A stretch of 64,000 nucleotides of DNA from Castanea sativa (lineage: Eukaryota; Streptophyta; Magnoliopsida; Fagales; Fagaceae). Numbering within the stretch: position 1 is the stretch's first letter; each line of letters starts with the position of its first letter. This document shows positions 52,424-64,000 of this stretch, piece by piece. Below the pieces are notes generated by a model. It was not told the DNA's origin and did not search any database. It saw only the letters and a list, made by a program, of their open reading frames with translations. The position numbers were made by a program, and so were the translations under genes. The stretch is from the NCBI RefSeq assembly GCF_040712315.1, contig NC_134024.1, forward strand, positions 3,557,158-3,621,157, written 5' to 3'.

Positions 52424-53717
52424 CTCAGATAAACATTATTCTTTGTTCTAATTTAGTTTTAATTTAGCTGAAACTGCTGGTAGTGAGCTGAGAAAGCCAA
52501 AACATTGCCTAAAAAAGTGGAACACACCATAAATTGTTTGAAGTTCTCTGGGTGCCAAATTAAATTGTTGCACATTAACTTCATTTTGTGAAGGCTGTCA
52601 ATCCATACGTGATAGATATCAGCAATCCTGGGAAACGCTTACCTAGACTCCATCTGCCACAATCATTGTTGCAAAGGACAGCTTTAAAATTATAAGTTTC
52701 AAATCTCATCTGCAAAACCATTGCACTTCCTATATAAATGCACCAGTTCAATGCTCTTCTTGGGAAAGGTCAATAAAAGGAGATTCTTCTAACAAAACAA
52801 AAATTGGAAAAGATAATAAATAATGAACAAGGTTTTATCCTTCACTAGCATACTATCTAAAGAAATAAGTAACCAATGATTGTATTTATTTAATTAGTAT
52901 CTAGCTGTCCACCGCAATTACATATTTACATCATTCCTTATATTTCCCAATGAATATGGAAGATGAAAGCTCACTTGAAATTTCTTATAGAAATATGATT
53001 TAGGTTACTTGAGTACTAAAGACAAAAGCCAAATATTCAGCATCTGGAAAATTCCAGTGTATCCAGAAAAAACGCAGGCCAAGAAAGGAGTTGAGAAAAA
53101 AAATAAAAGGCATGATTAAATATCTAAAAACATAGGCAGTAGAAAAATATGTACTAATACACAAGTATTAGTACATATTCTTGTTATTTCATAAGGAAAC
53201 AGATTTTTTAGGGGGGGGGGGGGGAGATTGTCTTTTAGAAAACATTTTTTTTTTCTATTTTTTGAAACATTTTTGAGTTCTTATTCCTTGTTCAATTTTC
53301 TCCCTTGTAAGCCATTCCTATTCTCCTAAAAAAAATTTAAAAAAAGAAAAAGAAAAGAAACAAACAACAACATTAAAAGAAAAGGAAAGGAAAGATTATG
53401 TAACACAGACCAGAGTTGTTAGATCAAGTAGTTGTCTGCCATGAAAAACATGTCTATGGTAAGAAGGTACCCAAACAAAGTTGCTTCAAACTGCCACAAT
53501 GTCTACAAGAGATTATACGCTACAAAGCATAGTTTACTCAAACCTCAAAAAATATCTGTTAGTCAACAAATACATTGGTGAGCAAAGGACTCTTCAATAC
53601 AGATACCTCAAGAATAGGTTTTCATTATTTTTTTCAATTTTAATTTTAATGGTGAATTGCAACTACTTGAGAATTTTAGAAATCTTAAGCAACTAGTCAC
53701 ACAAATTTGACTCAGAT

Positions 53718-53920
53718 TGTGAGGCAAATGTTATTGACAAGAAGAAATTCCCCCACAAAAGAACACAATGAGGAATTGAGCACAGTGCAATGGGAATCTA
53801 ATAGAAGCACTTGTCAACTGAACAAACCTGAAGAATTGCAGACCTCCCCCTGATTGTGAGGAAAATGTTATTGACAAAAAGAAATTCCCCTGCAGAAGAA
53901 CACAATGAGGAATTTGTTAG
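53718..53920. repeat. Direct pair of ~65-bp units
   Basis: GATTGTGAGG[CA]AAATGTTA followed by TTGACAA[GA]AAGAAATTCCCC occurs at about 53718 and 53855, each followed by GAACACAATGAGGAATT. The copies are about 137 bp apart. Non-coding. Confidence 0.8.
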
Positions 53921-54659
53921 GATTATGTGGTTAAATGATTAAATTTACCATATTCCAATAACTTCAGATTTTGGGAAAATATGTAATTTAATATGGTATT
54001 AGAGCAAGAGGTCCTGAGAAGGAAGCAAGCAGGAAAGCCTTTTGCTTTGTCAGAATTAACACCAATCAAAATTTGATTATCCAGTAAAAAAGGTACTAAA
54101 TCAATTTGACAACTAGCTGGTTTCTGTAGAAAAGGATATACCTAACTGTAATATTAAAATGTTGAGATGTGAATGAAGAAAACAGCGGATGGGGACTCAG
54201 TTTACACTTTCAGCTCATATGATCCCTTCATTATTGATTCACTTGCTGTAAAAATGAAAAATTTACCCTTGTTTTCACATCTTCTTATGGCACCATTCCT
54301 TCAAGAAAGGACAATACTTAACAATGCTCAATAAAGGGAAATAGGCAAATCCCATCTTATTGATGGCATTCTTCAGCTAATCCTTCAAACATATTTTGAG
54401 ATATATTTATCAAAAGATAAATTCAAAAATAGATATAAATAAAATCAAACTGAAACTGGTCGAGTAGAATGAAGTACCTAACTGTAAAATGGTGGCTTGG
54501 TTCAAATTGGAATTTTAGTTCATATAATGACTTTATCATCTGCATGTATGCAAGGGATGTATCTTGTGCCACTGTTTTCCCTTCATTCTTTGGTATAATT
54601 TTGTCAATGAAGGACTTACAAGTACAAAGACAAAAAATTAATTTAATGAGTATATAATT

Positions 54660-55600
54660 TGCGTTGCAACAAATATAGACAAGAACACAAAATTGCTGGA
54701 AGCAAGAAGAATACTGAATAGCATTGCAAAAGTACAAACAAATCAAGTTATAAATTTTAGGAATATTTCAAATGCGTCCGAGAAAACTCACGTGGAAAAT
54801 GATCTGGTTGTCAAGGTGTCACAAACTCATGAGATGAAATTGGAGCTAAGAGGCACCATTACCTTCAATGCTCTTCATATGGCAGTCCAAACTTGAATAA
54901 ACAGAACATGTTGGCAGAAGACATCAACTCATTGGACATAAATAGCTGTTTGGAAGTTTTGATTGCAGGAGGTTCATTTGGATGGTAGCAACCCCCTCAG
55001 ATCTCAAACAGGTTTATAATTTTTCCATTCATCGTTTAAATGAGATGGGAATTGTCCCATATAATATTGTCAGATGCATCAATATTTTGTGCATTTGCAT
55101 CTGCAAACCTGCGGAAGAGTTGACAAAGTTTTAAAAATCATTTATCATTATAGGTCTGAAGTTTATACCAAGAAAAACAACTCAATTGAACAAACCTAAC
55201 AACCACAGTCACAGAGCATCTTTGGCTTTAAAATGTGTATTAGTAATTGCTGGTAATGACATGAGAGTGCCTTGAATTTGGCCTTGATTTGTAATTGAAC
55301 AGGCACCTGAGCAATCTGGCTGCAATGCCTCACCATAGGGCAATAAAATTTATGGCAGTAAGAGAGGGAGTTTGACAGCTCCAACTGGGGAGGACAGCAA
55401 GAGTAGTCAAGTGCTGAACCTTTTAAGCTCTCTCAAGTTAGGAAGAGAAGAAATAACCAAAAGCAGCATCCTGTCCTCTGGAGAGGACTTTACATATTCC
55501 AATTCACCACAAGTTTTGAAATCTCAAAGACATAGCCTGAGCAAGTCCCTCTCCACACACAAGCAGTGTGTTTCAACTAAAATGTAGGAAGTTATTGAAG
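54660..55600. repeat. Duplicated non-coding block, copy B
   Basis: The second copy of 49700-50830, in the same orientation and order but diverged, with small insertions. It lies nearer to the LRR fragment (57070-57819). Confidence 0.65.
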
Positions 55601-57069
55601 CAGCATAGCTTTCAACTGCCTCAGTGTCCACCTGAGGTTAAATAGCACACCATATTGCCCAAGTCAAATCCCAATATTTACTTATATTAGTCTAAAATTT
55701 ATAAAACAATTTTTTTAATCATCAAATACATATGCTGGTAAAACTGTCCCACCTTGGGTTAATCATTCTTTAAAGGTCTTTGTCTTGTACTTCAAAAGTC
55801 CAAAGTAGAAATGCAGTGAATGTATAATGAAGCCAAAGCAACTCCAGAAAGAATGAGAGTAAGTTTTTTTTTTTGGTGGGGTTAAAACAAGGATGAACTG
55901 TATATGACTCAAAGACATATAAGAGTTCATACACGATGCTAAAGGATCAGCAACTAGCAGTGGCATAAAATTGACGGCAAAGTGTGTGAGGCACTTGTCA
56001 TTGACAACAGATAGTGACCCTGCAAAAGAAAGGCAAGGAAATGAGCATTTACCGCCATGTGAAAATCGTGTAGGTCACTAATTTTTTTTTGTTAATTAGC
56101 ATGATCTAGTGCTTCTTTTTTTCATCTCTCTCCAAGGCCTCAGGTAGAAAAGCATTTAACATCTCTTACTAAATAAACCAAAAATATTTTAACTTCAACA
56201 ATTTGATTTAAACCACAATTTTTTTTTCTAAACCTCTTTCTGGATGTTTTGAAGTTTTCCTATAATTTTATTTTATTTTAAAATAAATAAATAAACCAAC
56301 CAAAACTAAAACTAAAAATGTGGTATGCAGAGTTAAGCCATGTGATATCTTTATAAACGTAAAGGATGTAGCCTAAATAAATTATCATAAAACCCAATTT
56401 TAATATTTCTACCACAAAACATTATCATGTAAAAATCCAATAGCTACAATAGCCATTGGTTAAAACTTCAATAAAATAAATTGAAGAAAAATTCTTCTTT
56501 TTTTCCTCTCTATGTGTAAAACAGGGTTGATTGCTAGTTTGAGTTAGCTGTGTGTTTGTAGGCCTTTTTTTATTTATTTATATATATATATATATATGTT
56601 CTTTATGGGAAATTGAATTTTTCCAAAATGAAGTCATTTTTATTTGTCCGTTTTCATTAATTGTATTATCATTTTTTTTCAAGCTTCTCATAAATAATTT
56701 GGTACAAAAGATTTTAAAATATTGATGACACTATTTTATGGCTACGAGTTACCAAGCTTTGATGAATAGAAAAATAATCTTTTGAAAAATACACAATATG
56801 AGTTATTTAAAAAAATTTATCTGAGATTTTAATTTATGCTTCCTGAACTAAATGCAAGCTTGATTTTGATAAAGGGCAGCAATCTCCATTTAAAATTTAA
56901 AATAAAATAATAGAAAAAGCAATTTCTTTCAATATGGATTCTTGGTAATAACTGATAACAAACAAAATTACAATGCTGGTTGTGATGGTGCATTAGAATA
57001 AACAAATTGAGCAATAAAGAGAATAAATTTAAAACTAATGCAGAACAAGTACCTGGGGAAAAGCGCTTA
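55601..57069. other. Intergenic or 3' UTR side of the LRR fragment
   Basis: AT-rich, no gene. Copy B of the block ends just before; the sequence next to 57070 is probably the 3' UTR of the minus-strand LRR reading frame. Confidence 0.45.
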
Positions 57070-57819
57070 TTAGCTTCTGGCTTGTGAAATCACTACGTCG
57101 TCAATCATTATGTTGTGGATGTGTTCAATGTTGGACCAATCCTTCTTATCTTTCTGACACCATGGTTTCAGCTTACAGCAATTGTCAATATATAGAAAAG
57201 AAAGTGAGGCTGGCCAACCCTCTTCTGGTAAGCTCACGAGATTGTTACACCTATTAATCGACAACTCTTGGAGCGAGCTGAGGTGTTGAAGTCCCTTACC
57301 GTTCAGTAATTTCAGATTTTGAAAAGTTAAGATGGAGAATCGGATAAGAGAAGGGGGCAACAATGCCTCATCCGGAAAGGAATCCACTTTATTGCCTTGA
57401 TAGGCAATAATGAATTCTTTGAGAGAATGAAGACTCTGTAAACTCCACTGCATGTAACAAGGAAAAAATTTGTTACAGTAGCAGATTTCAAGTATTTGTA
57501 AGTTGGAGGGAAAACTGCCATTAGCAACTGATTCAAGTTCTGGACACCTAACCAATCTCAAAGTCATAAGAGATGGGAGGAGGGTGTGCATCGTTTCAGG
57601 CAGTGACTTCAAGTTTTCGCAATCAGAGACTTCAATCTTTCTTAAATTTGGGGCGCAAAGTCCTTTGCTGGGAAAGGGCACAAAATTACTGCATTTCTTG
57701 ATTTCCATAAAGGACACAAAATTACGGCATTTCCTGATTTCCAAACAAGTGAGAGAAGTAAGACCCTGGTGAGATCCCTCTGATGTTGAAAGAGATTGAA
57801 GATGTTCACACTCCAACAT
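57070..57819 (-). pseudogene. C-terminal LRR fragment of a CNL resistance gene (RPP13-like 1 / R13L1 type)
   Basis: 249 codons of irregular LRRs of the type LxxLxxLxIxxCxxLxSLPE: LTSLTCLEIRKCRNFV, LRKIEVSDCENLKSLPE, LQILEICYCNKF, LQELSINRCNNLVSLPEEG, then the typical ending with LKPWCQKDKKDWSNIEHI and IDD. This family forms cytosolic immune receptors of the CC-NB-LRR class. The frame is closed by a TAG at 57829-57831, only 9 bases before the first ATG, and no NB-ARC or CC sequence is found at higher coordinates. It is therefore a truncated copy, although within the 249 codons there is no stop. An adjacent pair (EIRKCRNFVSFM / EIKKCSNFVPFP) is a small internal LRR duplication. Confidence 0.82.
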
Positions 57820-57831
57820 CCTTAAACACTA

Positions 57832-60100
57832 TTTTATCAACTCACTCTACATTTCAGTTTTTATTTTTACATACAACACAATAAAATAATATAAACTACC
57901 TAATAAAATAATAAAAAGTATTATTTTACAATTATCATGCTAAAGCTACAATCGACACTTTTGCTTGGGATCAGTCACATATTTCTATTGCATGACTTCA
58001 AGGCCTCATTAAAAATTTTGAATTTGATTATGCATTGAATAATTTACTTGATTGCATCACATTTTATATATTTTACATATTTGGAGTTTGACTTTGATGT
58101 GATATTTATTTTTTCCCTTTTTGTTTTATTTTGAATTGTAGTTTTGTTAAATTTTATTAATTTTTTATATACGTTTTCAGTATTTTGAATTGTAGGTAGA
58201 AAAAATTGGGTTTGAGAAAATTTGTTTAAAACTAAAAGAATAATTTCCAAATTCTATATACTTTTTTTATGATATTAAAAAATGAATATATTTGCTAACT
58301 TACTTTTTGTACAACATAAATTATATATATATATATATTTTACTTTTATAATTGTTTCTATAATAAATGAAAATATGATTATGAAATACATTACTCTTTA
58401 TTAAATTAATCTAAATTGCAACAAAATAGATTTAAAGAGATCACCCTAAAAAAATATCATGCGCAACACATAGGTCCGCAACTAATAACACTAAAATCGA
58501 AAAGGAAGAGCACAATGTAGATGTAAATAGACCAGTAGCTCAATTTCAAGATAGCAAAATACTAATAAATCAAATAATAAGCCCATCTCAAAAGTAACTT
58601 TAAATGCATAAAATTGCACACTTCCAATGACAATTTTTGTAGATCTAGGTAATTTTAAGACTAAAAAAATGAAAATCAACTAATGCAACCAAGGAATTTC
58701 ATATGTTAAGAGGAAGAGCTCAAGATGCAGCTTGCCTCAATTGCTGCGTAAACTACAGGTCATGCAAGCTACTAAACGACAGAGTTATAAGAGAGTTTAG
58801 TAACGGAGCACGAGACATTCACGTGTTTTTTAGTAGTTTGATCCACGCGTTATTAGGTGATTAGATTAAAGTTGTAAATCAGTCTCATCAAACAAAAAAA
58901 AAAATGTAAATCAGTTAGTTATTTCTGTTTTCATTTTCTAACGGCTAGTTTAAATTTTAGAAGTTTTACAGATTAGTATACAGAGATTAAACTCTCATCA
59001 ATATACAGAGATTAAATTCTCTCAATTTTCTGTTTGAATAAGCTTTTAACATCATAGATTTCAGCTAAAATCTTTATCGAATAAGCAGTAAGGAAAAAAA
59101 AAAAAATCCTGTAAATTCAAGTATAAAGTGCGCACACACTCAAGAACTTTCTGCAGATATATTTGGTTTATGTAGATCCAAATGCCACAAGAAATTCAAG
59201 ATGAAGAGGAACCCTCGTAAAGATAGTAAAGCTTTTAACGTCATAGATTTTATCTAACTTCATTAGTTCATTGTATTTCTCATTACGAGAGTAACGAGAC
59301 CACACCATTGACTGTGAACAAGAAAAAGATTGGGTGTTTATCTGTTTTCCCATTTCCCGTTTCCATATTTTGCAGGTGAGTTTGACACGAATCTCATAGA
59401 AAACACTCTTCTGAAGATCATGTTCAAGGTATTACATCTCAAACACAAGCAGTGAATCAACCATCTGTACGTGAATGTTGCGTGGAAGCAAAAGTTTTGT
59501 GCAGAAAACAACCTGCATTCAAAATATTTTCGTTGTAGTTTTATTTTTTTTGTTTGTTTCTGATCATAGAATGTAATGAATTGCACATTTCTAATATGGT
59601 TTATTATATAGCAGATTGCTGGTATTAACCATATATTAAGAAAACATTTTCTGAACCATTCTTTTATGCCTCTGTTTATTACCTTCCTTTGCTATTGAAA
59701 AAGAAAGAAAATTGATTTTCCCATTAGTCATTCCTTCAATGAATAGTTGCTACAGTTATTACCAGAGATTCTCTCAGTGCAGTTTTAGTTGGGCCCCTAG
59801 AGAAGAGTATGACGCAGCCCATTTCTGCAGCAAGTGGGCCTTGAATATAGTGTTGTTTTAACCGGTCATGTCCTCTAGGCTCTAGCCCCTCTTTCTTTCT
59901 TTTTTTAATATTTATTTATTTAATAATTGTTACAATAATTTGGACAAAGAAATTGGAGCCTTGATTTTCTTAAAGAAATTGGACAATGTCATTGAATTAA
60001 AAGATTTTTGGTCTGTCATTCTAGTCCAAACTTGTGTAATATAGGGGGAATGTGCAGATTAGGCATGTGGATGCATGAATATAGTAAGTTAGGCATAGTT
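57832..60100. other. Intergenic, no gene seen
   Basis: AT-rich. A pair GTATACAGAGATTAAA[CT]TCTC / ATATACAGAGATTAAATTCTC at about 58976 and 58999 is a short tandem duplication. Nothing else was recognised. Confidence 0.5.
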
Positions 60101-60121
60101 TGAAACTATGTAGGAAAATAG

Positions 60122-60390
60122 CAACTCGAGTTTTTGAAACTCGAGATTTACATAATAAATCGAGTTTCAAAAACTCGCTTTATGCTCGCTTTGGGCTTGC
60201 TGAGGTGGAAAAATGCCACCTAGATCTCGAGTTTTATAAACTCGAGTTTTAAGTCTACCTAAACTCGAGTTTTATAATCTCGAGTTTAATTATATATCTT
60301 ATTATAAATGATGTAGTTTATACGCATATAACTCGAGTCTTAGAGACTCGAGTTTTATGTAGTAACTCGAGTCTTATAGACTCGATTTCC
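60122..60390. repeat. Array of CTCGAG palindromes at the MULE 5' end
   Basis: CTCGAG occurs nine times in 247 bases (60125, 60140, 60226, 60241, 60264, 60279, 60332, 60347, 60366), mostly in pairs 15 bases apart of the form ACTCGAGTYT-N-ARACTCGAGT. Each pair is itself an inverted repeat able to form a hairpin, and the pairs differ slightly in the loop (TTTTGAAA, TTTATAAA, TTTATAAT, TCTTAGAGA). ATCGAG and CTCGAT variants extend the array. It lies just upstream of the element promoter. Confidence 0.88.
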
Positions 60391-60400
60391 TCTGGGCATG

Positions 60401-60410
60401 TTTATTTAAA
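60401..60410 (+). promoter_or_regulatory. Putative TATA box and leader of the MULE transposase
   Basis: TTTATTTAAA is followed about 20-200 bases on by a leader of CTCACT/CTCTCAC repeats (60428-60600). A donor AAG|GTAAGG (intron from 60617) and an acceptor GAACAG (to 61298) place a 682-bp intron in the 5' UTR, ending 7 bases before the ATG at 61306. Confidence 0.5.
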
Positions 60411-61305
60411 ACTCAGCCCGTGGCATTTAACTCTCTCACATTCTCCACTCTCACTCCTCAACACACAGAGAAAACCTAAAATCTCAGCCTCACTAACTCT
60501 CTCACTCACTCACCCTCACTAACTCACTCACCCATAACTCTCTCACACCACTCACTCTCACAAAACCACATTCTCCACTCTCACTACTCTTCCCTCTCAG
60601 CAAATTCATATCTAAGGTAAGGGTTTGCATAATTTGATTGTCATTATAGTTGGGTATGTTGTCTATGGGTGTGGGTTAAAGAGTTTTACCATTTATTTTG
60701 TATATAGTTAACATAACTTAGTTAATTTATCAATATTGTGAATTATAGAACTTTGTTTTGTTAGTGTTAATTTTTTGAGTATTTATTTGTATAGTTTTTG
60801 TTATCAAAATTTTATTCATCATTTTATTTTGATCATGATCTTACAAATTTCTTTGACTTTATTTATCATTAGTTTGGGTATGAAATGGGTAGTGAATGAA
60901 TGTAATGAATGGGAATGAGTATGTAATTATCAAAATTTTATTCATCATTTCTAGGTTTTTATTTTTATCATGATTTTACAAATTTCTTTGACTTTATTTA
61001 TCATTGGTTTGGGTATGAAATGGGTAGTGAATGAATGTAGTGAATGGGTATGTAATCATGCTCCTCTACCCACCTAGTTCTTTCAGAACCCTTTTAGGCA
61101 TTATAGGTCACCACACAATGGAGTAATAGATAATTCCGTCTCTCCATCCACTAGGATTAGAAGGTTTACGTCTTGGCCTTTAGATATTAATGGGCACTCA
61201 CTTTACGACTTGAATATGTTCATTGGTAAGATTGCATTACTTTTTTCCCTCACTTTACGACTATGTGATTTAACTAACATAGGACTTGACTTGAACAGGT
61301 TCACA

Positions 61306-64000
61306 ATGCCTGATATTCTTATAATCATATACCATGGTGGTCCGCTTAAGAATCCCAATGCCAACAAGGGATTGCCATTTGAGGGGCCGGGTATGAAAAC
61401 CTATTATGCCGAAGTTGATCGTAGGTTGAAAACCCTTGATGAATTGAAGATACTTGTCATGGAAGAGTTGGGTAAGAATCCTGATGCGTACAACATGCAA
61501 ATTACTTATCGTATGCCAAATGAAATCATGAAGCACCGGATTAATTACAAGTATATGCTGATAGAAAAAGACAAACATGTGAAGATCATGTTTGACAAGT
61601 TGGAGAGTATAGCTGAAGTAAGTAATATTGAGTTGTACATACAGTTGGAGCCTCGTGCAGGATGGCAAGAGGATATCCAACAAACAACTAGAAGCTTACA
61701 AGTTGCGCTTCCGGATGCTCAATATGAGTATTCTACACATGTAGAGGATGATGATGTTCATGCCGATGGAGATGATGATGATGATGACGACGACGACTAT
61801 GTTGATGAGACTACCGCCGTTAACAATGATGATGACGATTATGATGACCACGACGACTATGTGGATGAGACTACTGTCGTTAACAATGATGATGACGATG
61901 ATGATGATGATGATGATGACGACTATGTTGATGAGAATCTTGCCATTAACGGTGAAGATTTTGCCGATAAAGATGACTATGAAGACATGATTGAGAGAGG
62001 GGACTTTCGGGACTTTGGGGACTTTGAGAGGGACATTGATGACGATGAGACATTGGACGGCGGTGAACCGGATGCGGACAATGTTATTAGTGTCCAAAAC
62101 ATTACAAACACAATCCCCGCCTACGCACCTCCTGCGTTGTCATTCTCTCGCAAATACTTGGGAAAATATGGTTGATCCTTCGCATATTGAGATGCCATTT
62201 GTGTCTACTTGGAGAGAGGGGATGAATTTGTGCAAAGGGTTGACTTTTGCGAGTAAAGTGGAGGTGAAGCGCGTATTAACAATTTGTGCCCTCAAGGAAA
62301 ACAAAAACTTTAAGATCACTAGGTCGACGAGGAAAAATTTTTGTGCGAAATGCGTGCATGAGTCGTGCAAGTGGTATGTCTACGCAGTTATGAAGCCCGA
62401 GCTCCAAAATCTATGGATGGTCACCGTGTATGTGGGTCCTCACACGTGTTTACCGACTGGGGTGCGAAATGATGGTAGAATGATGAGTTGTAATTTTATT
62501 GCAGCAGAAATGCATAACAAGTTACTTGAGGATCACACCACTCAAATTAAGCATCTCAGATCTCTGATAGAGGCGAAATATAATGGCCATAAGCCTTCTT
62601 ACTACAAGGTATGGGATGCGAAACAAAAGGCGATTGCGCTTATGTTTGGAGATTGGGAAGAATCTTACCAAAGGCTGCAAAAGTTTCTAATGGCGTATAT
62701 TGATCAGGACCCGACTACCCAGTTTTGCTATCGTGTCACACCCACCGATGAAGATCACACCGTATTGTTGCATTATGTGTTTTGGTCTTTCGGTCCATGC
62801 ATATCAGGATTCAAATATTGCAAGCCGGTTATCAGTATTGATGGGACCCATCTGTATGGTAAATATCAGGGAAAGTTGTTGGTCGCAATGGCAACCAATG
62901 CTAACAACAAGGTATTCCCTCTCGCCTTTGCTGTTGTGGATTGTGAGTCAGGGTCCAGTTGGAGGTGGTTTTTACGATGCCTCGTAGAAACGATTGGCCA
63001 CCTCGATACCTGACGACGGCATTTGCATAATTTCTGACCGACATCTCGGTATCAAAAACGCCATTGCAAACTGGCCTAGAAGGGATGATGGAAAAGCAAA
63101 GGTATTTCATAGATATTGTCTTCGACATGTTGCTAGCAACTTCAACACCCATTTTCAGAACTCGACTCTAAAGTCAGCGGCGTTGAAAGCGGGATATGCT
63201 AGTCAGGTAGTTAAATTTGCTACCATAATGGACTCCATTAAGCAGGTGGAAATTGAGGCCATTAGGAAGAAGAAGAAGGTGACGGGGAGGGATGGTAAGG
63301 AAAAGAATCAAGATTATCTTCCATACACATACCTAATGAGCGAGGATGTGGACATGTGGACCCAGTCATACGATGGTGGGAGACGTTTTGGAGCAATGAC
63401 AACCAATATATCAGAGTGTTTCAATGGTGTGCTGAAAGGTGCACGGGGCCTTCCTATTGCCGCGTTGGTTGAGTTCACTTGGAGCAAACTTGTTCAATAT
63501 TTCCACGACCGGCGCAAAGAATACCATTATGAGTTGTCAGAGGGTAAGAAATGGAGTGAATATGCCTTATCCACGTGGGATGGAAATAAGCGTAAATCTG
63601 AGAAACACTATCTCAAGCCATTTAGCAATGAAGAGCTGATATTTCAAGTAGTTACCCAACTCAACGTGTCTAGCGCAGGAGGGGGAAACCACAGTTACGA
63701 AGTTCGGTTAGGGGAAAAAACATGCAGTTGTGGGAAATGGCAAAATATAGGGATCCCGTGTTCACATGCAATTAGAGTATGTGACTATTTACATATTGAT
63801 TCGACCACGTATATTCACCCATGTTATGGTTTGAACCATGCCCTTAGCACTTATGAGCATGGATTTGTGGTTCCTAAGTCACAGTCATTATGGAGGGATC
63901 CCATGGGGCCAAAGTGGTTGCCTAATCCGGCATTGTTGCGGGCCAAAGGTCGACCGGTGAAGTCACGAATAAGAAATGAGATGGATGGAGTGAGGAATAA
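61306..64000 (+). pseudogene. MuDR-type MULE transposase, two frameshifts, 3' end outside window
   Basis: ATG at 61306 (MPDILIIIYHGG) opens an N-terminal PB1-like region. An acidic low-complexity tract of Asp runs (61747-61985, GATGAT repeats) follows. A shift near 62145-62160 moves to the next phase, which encodes the MuDR DNA-binding domain (GLTFASKVEVKRVL, CKWYVYAV, GPHTC) and the start of the MULE catalytic domain with its first Asp in ISIDGTHLYGKYQGKLLVA (62840-62842). A second shift near 63005 leads to the third phase, with the second Asp in IISDRH (63036-63038), SECFNGVLKGARGLP and a SWIM zinc finger C-x-C-x(n)-C-x-H (CSCGKWQNIGIPCSHAI, from 63723). The frame is open to position 64000. 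The enzyme would cut and move MULEs; this copy is inactive unless the shifts are sequencing errors. Confidence 0.9.

Larger units (their letters stand above)
50831..54659. other. Non-coding stretch between the two duplicated blocks
   Basis: No gene is supported; the frames at 50860-51183 and 51117-51311 lack motifs. Several phrases recur, for example CTGGT[GA]GTGAGCTGA followed by [AG]AAAGCCA at about 51465 and 52468, and a related hairpin at 52386-52423. A G15-class homopolymer lies near 53211-53224. Confidence 0.5.
60101..64000 (+). mobile_element. Mutator-like element (MULE), runs off the window
   Basis: It comprises the palindrome array at 60122-60390, a CT-rich leader, a 5'UTR intron and a MuDR-type transposase. 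The right end is outside the window. The left tip is not proven: the conserved-looking sequence may start as early as about 60047 (GGGGGAATGTGCAG), and the right terminal repeat is needed to decide. The transposase carries two frameshifts in this copy. Confidence 0.8.

Noticed and set aside
60122..60390. CRISPR-like array
   Set aside because: The units are palindromes with no unique spacers of constant length, and this is a plant nuclear transposon end.
61696..62097. Minus-strand ORF of I/V-rich sequence
   Set aside because: It is the antisense of the GATGAT aspartate tract of the transposase.

Overview
The window is plant nuclear DNA from a dicot, probably a woody species. It is AT-rich, its genes have GT-AG introns, its gene families are plant-specific, and transposable elements dominate. 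Fagaceae (oak or chestnut type) is a guess from overall resemblance only.

Layout. 0-0.7 kb: a small MITE, then the start of intron 1 of a 12-oxophytodienoate reductase (OPR) gene. 0.68-9.33 kb: a complete but dead Ty3/gypsy LTR retrotransposon of Tat type, with gag-protease, pol with two RNase H domains and a spliced antisense gene. It sits exactly on the exon 1/intron 1 junction of the OPR gene, whose exon 1 and TATA box are at 9.34-9.50 kb and whose other exons would lie left of position 1. 11.27-11.52 kb: a retroposon with 12-bp target duplications. 12.2-19.9 kb: a decayed RPW8-type NLR (RNL) pseudogene on the minus strand, cut by a 3.8-kb Helitron that itself carries a 1-kb MULE. 21.4-22.8 kb: a hAT fragment. 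23.8-24.3 kb: a lone TIR domain of a TNL gene. 26.5-26.9 kb: a stray copy of OPR intron 1. 29.2-33.9 kb: an intact five-exon OPR gene (minus). 34-40 kb: non-coding sequence with a block present in three copies. 40.0-42.8 kb: a 5'-truncated dead LINE. 44.4-44.9 kb: an intact single-exon LEA_2/NHL gene (plus). 46.0-49.7 kb: a solo LTR, a probable second LTR and a MULE-like element with GGATC-rich ends. 49.7-57.8 kb: the LRR end of a CNL-type NLR (minus) and a long duplicated non-coding tract beyond it. 60.1-64.0 kb: a MULE with a CTCGAG palindrome array, leader, 5'UTR intron and a frameshifted transposase that runs off the window.

Only two complete host genes look usable: the OPR gene (an OPR1/2-like flavoprotein related to jasmonate or xenobiotic oxylipin reduction) and the NHL-type membrane protein, a family often linked to defence. 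With remnants of three NLR classes (RNL, TNL, CNL), the locus reads as a defence-gene neighbourhood eroded by transposons. The most notable observation is that the 8.65-kb retrotransposon landed on a splice donor and, through its target duplication plus its own terminal bases, left a usable GT donor beside OPR exon 1.
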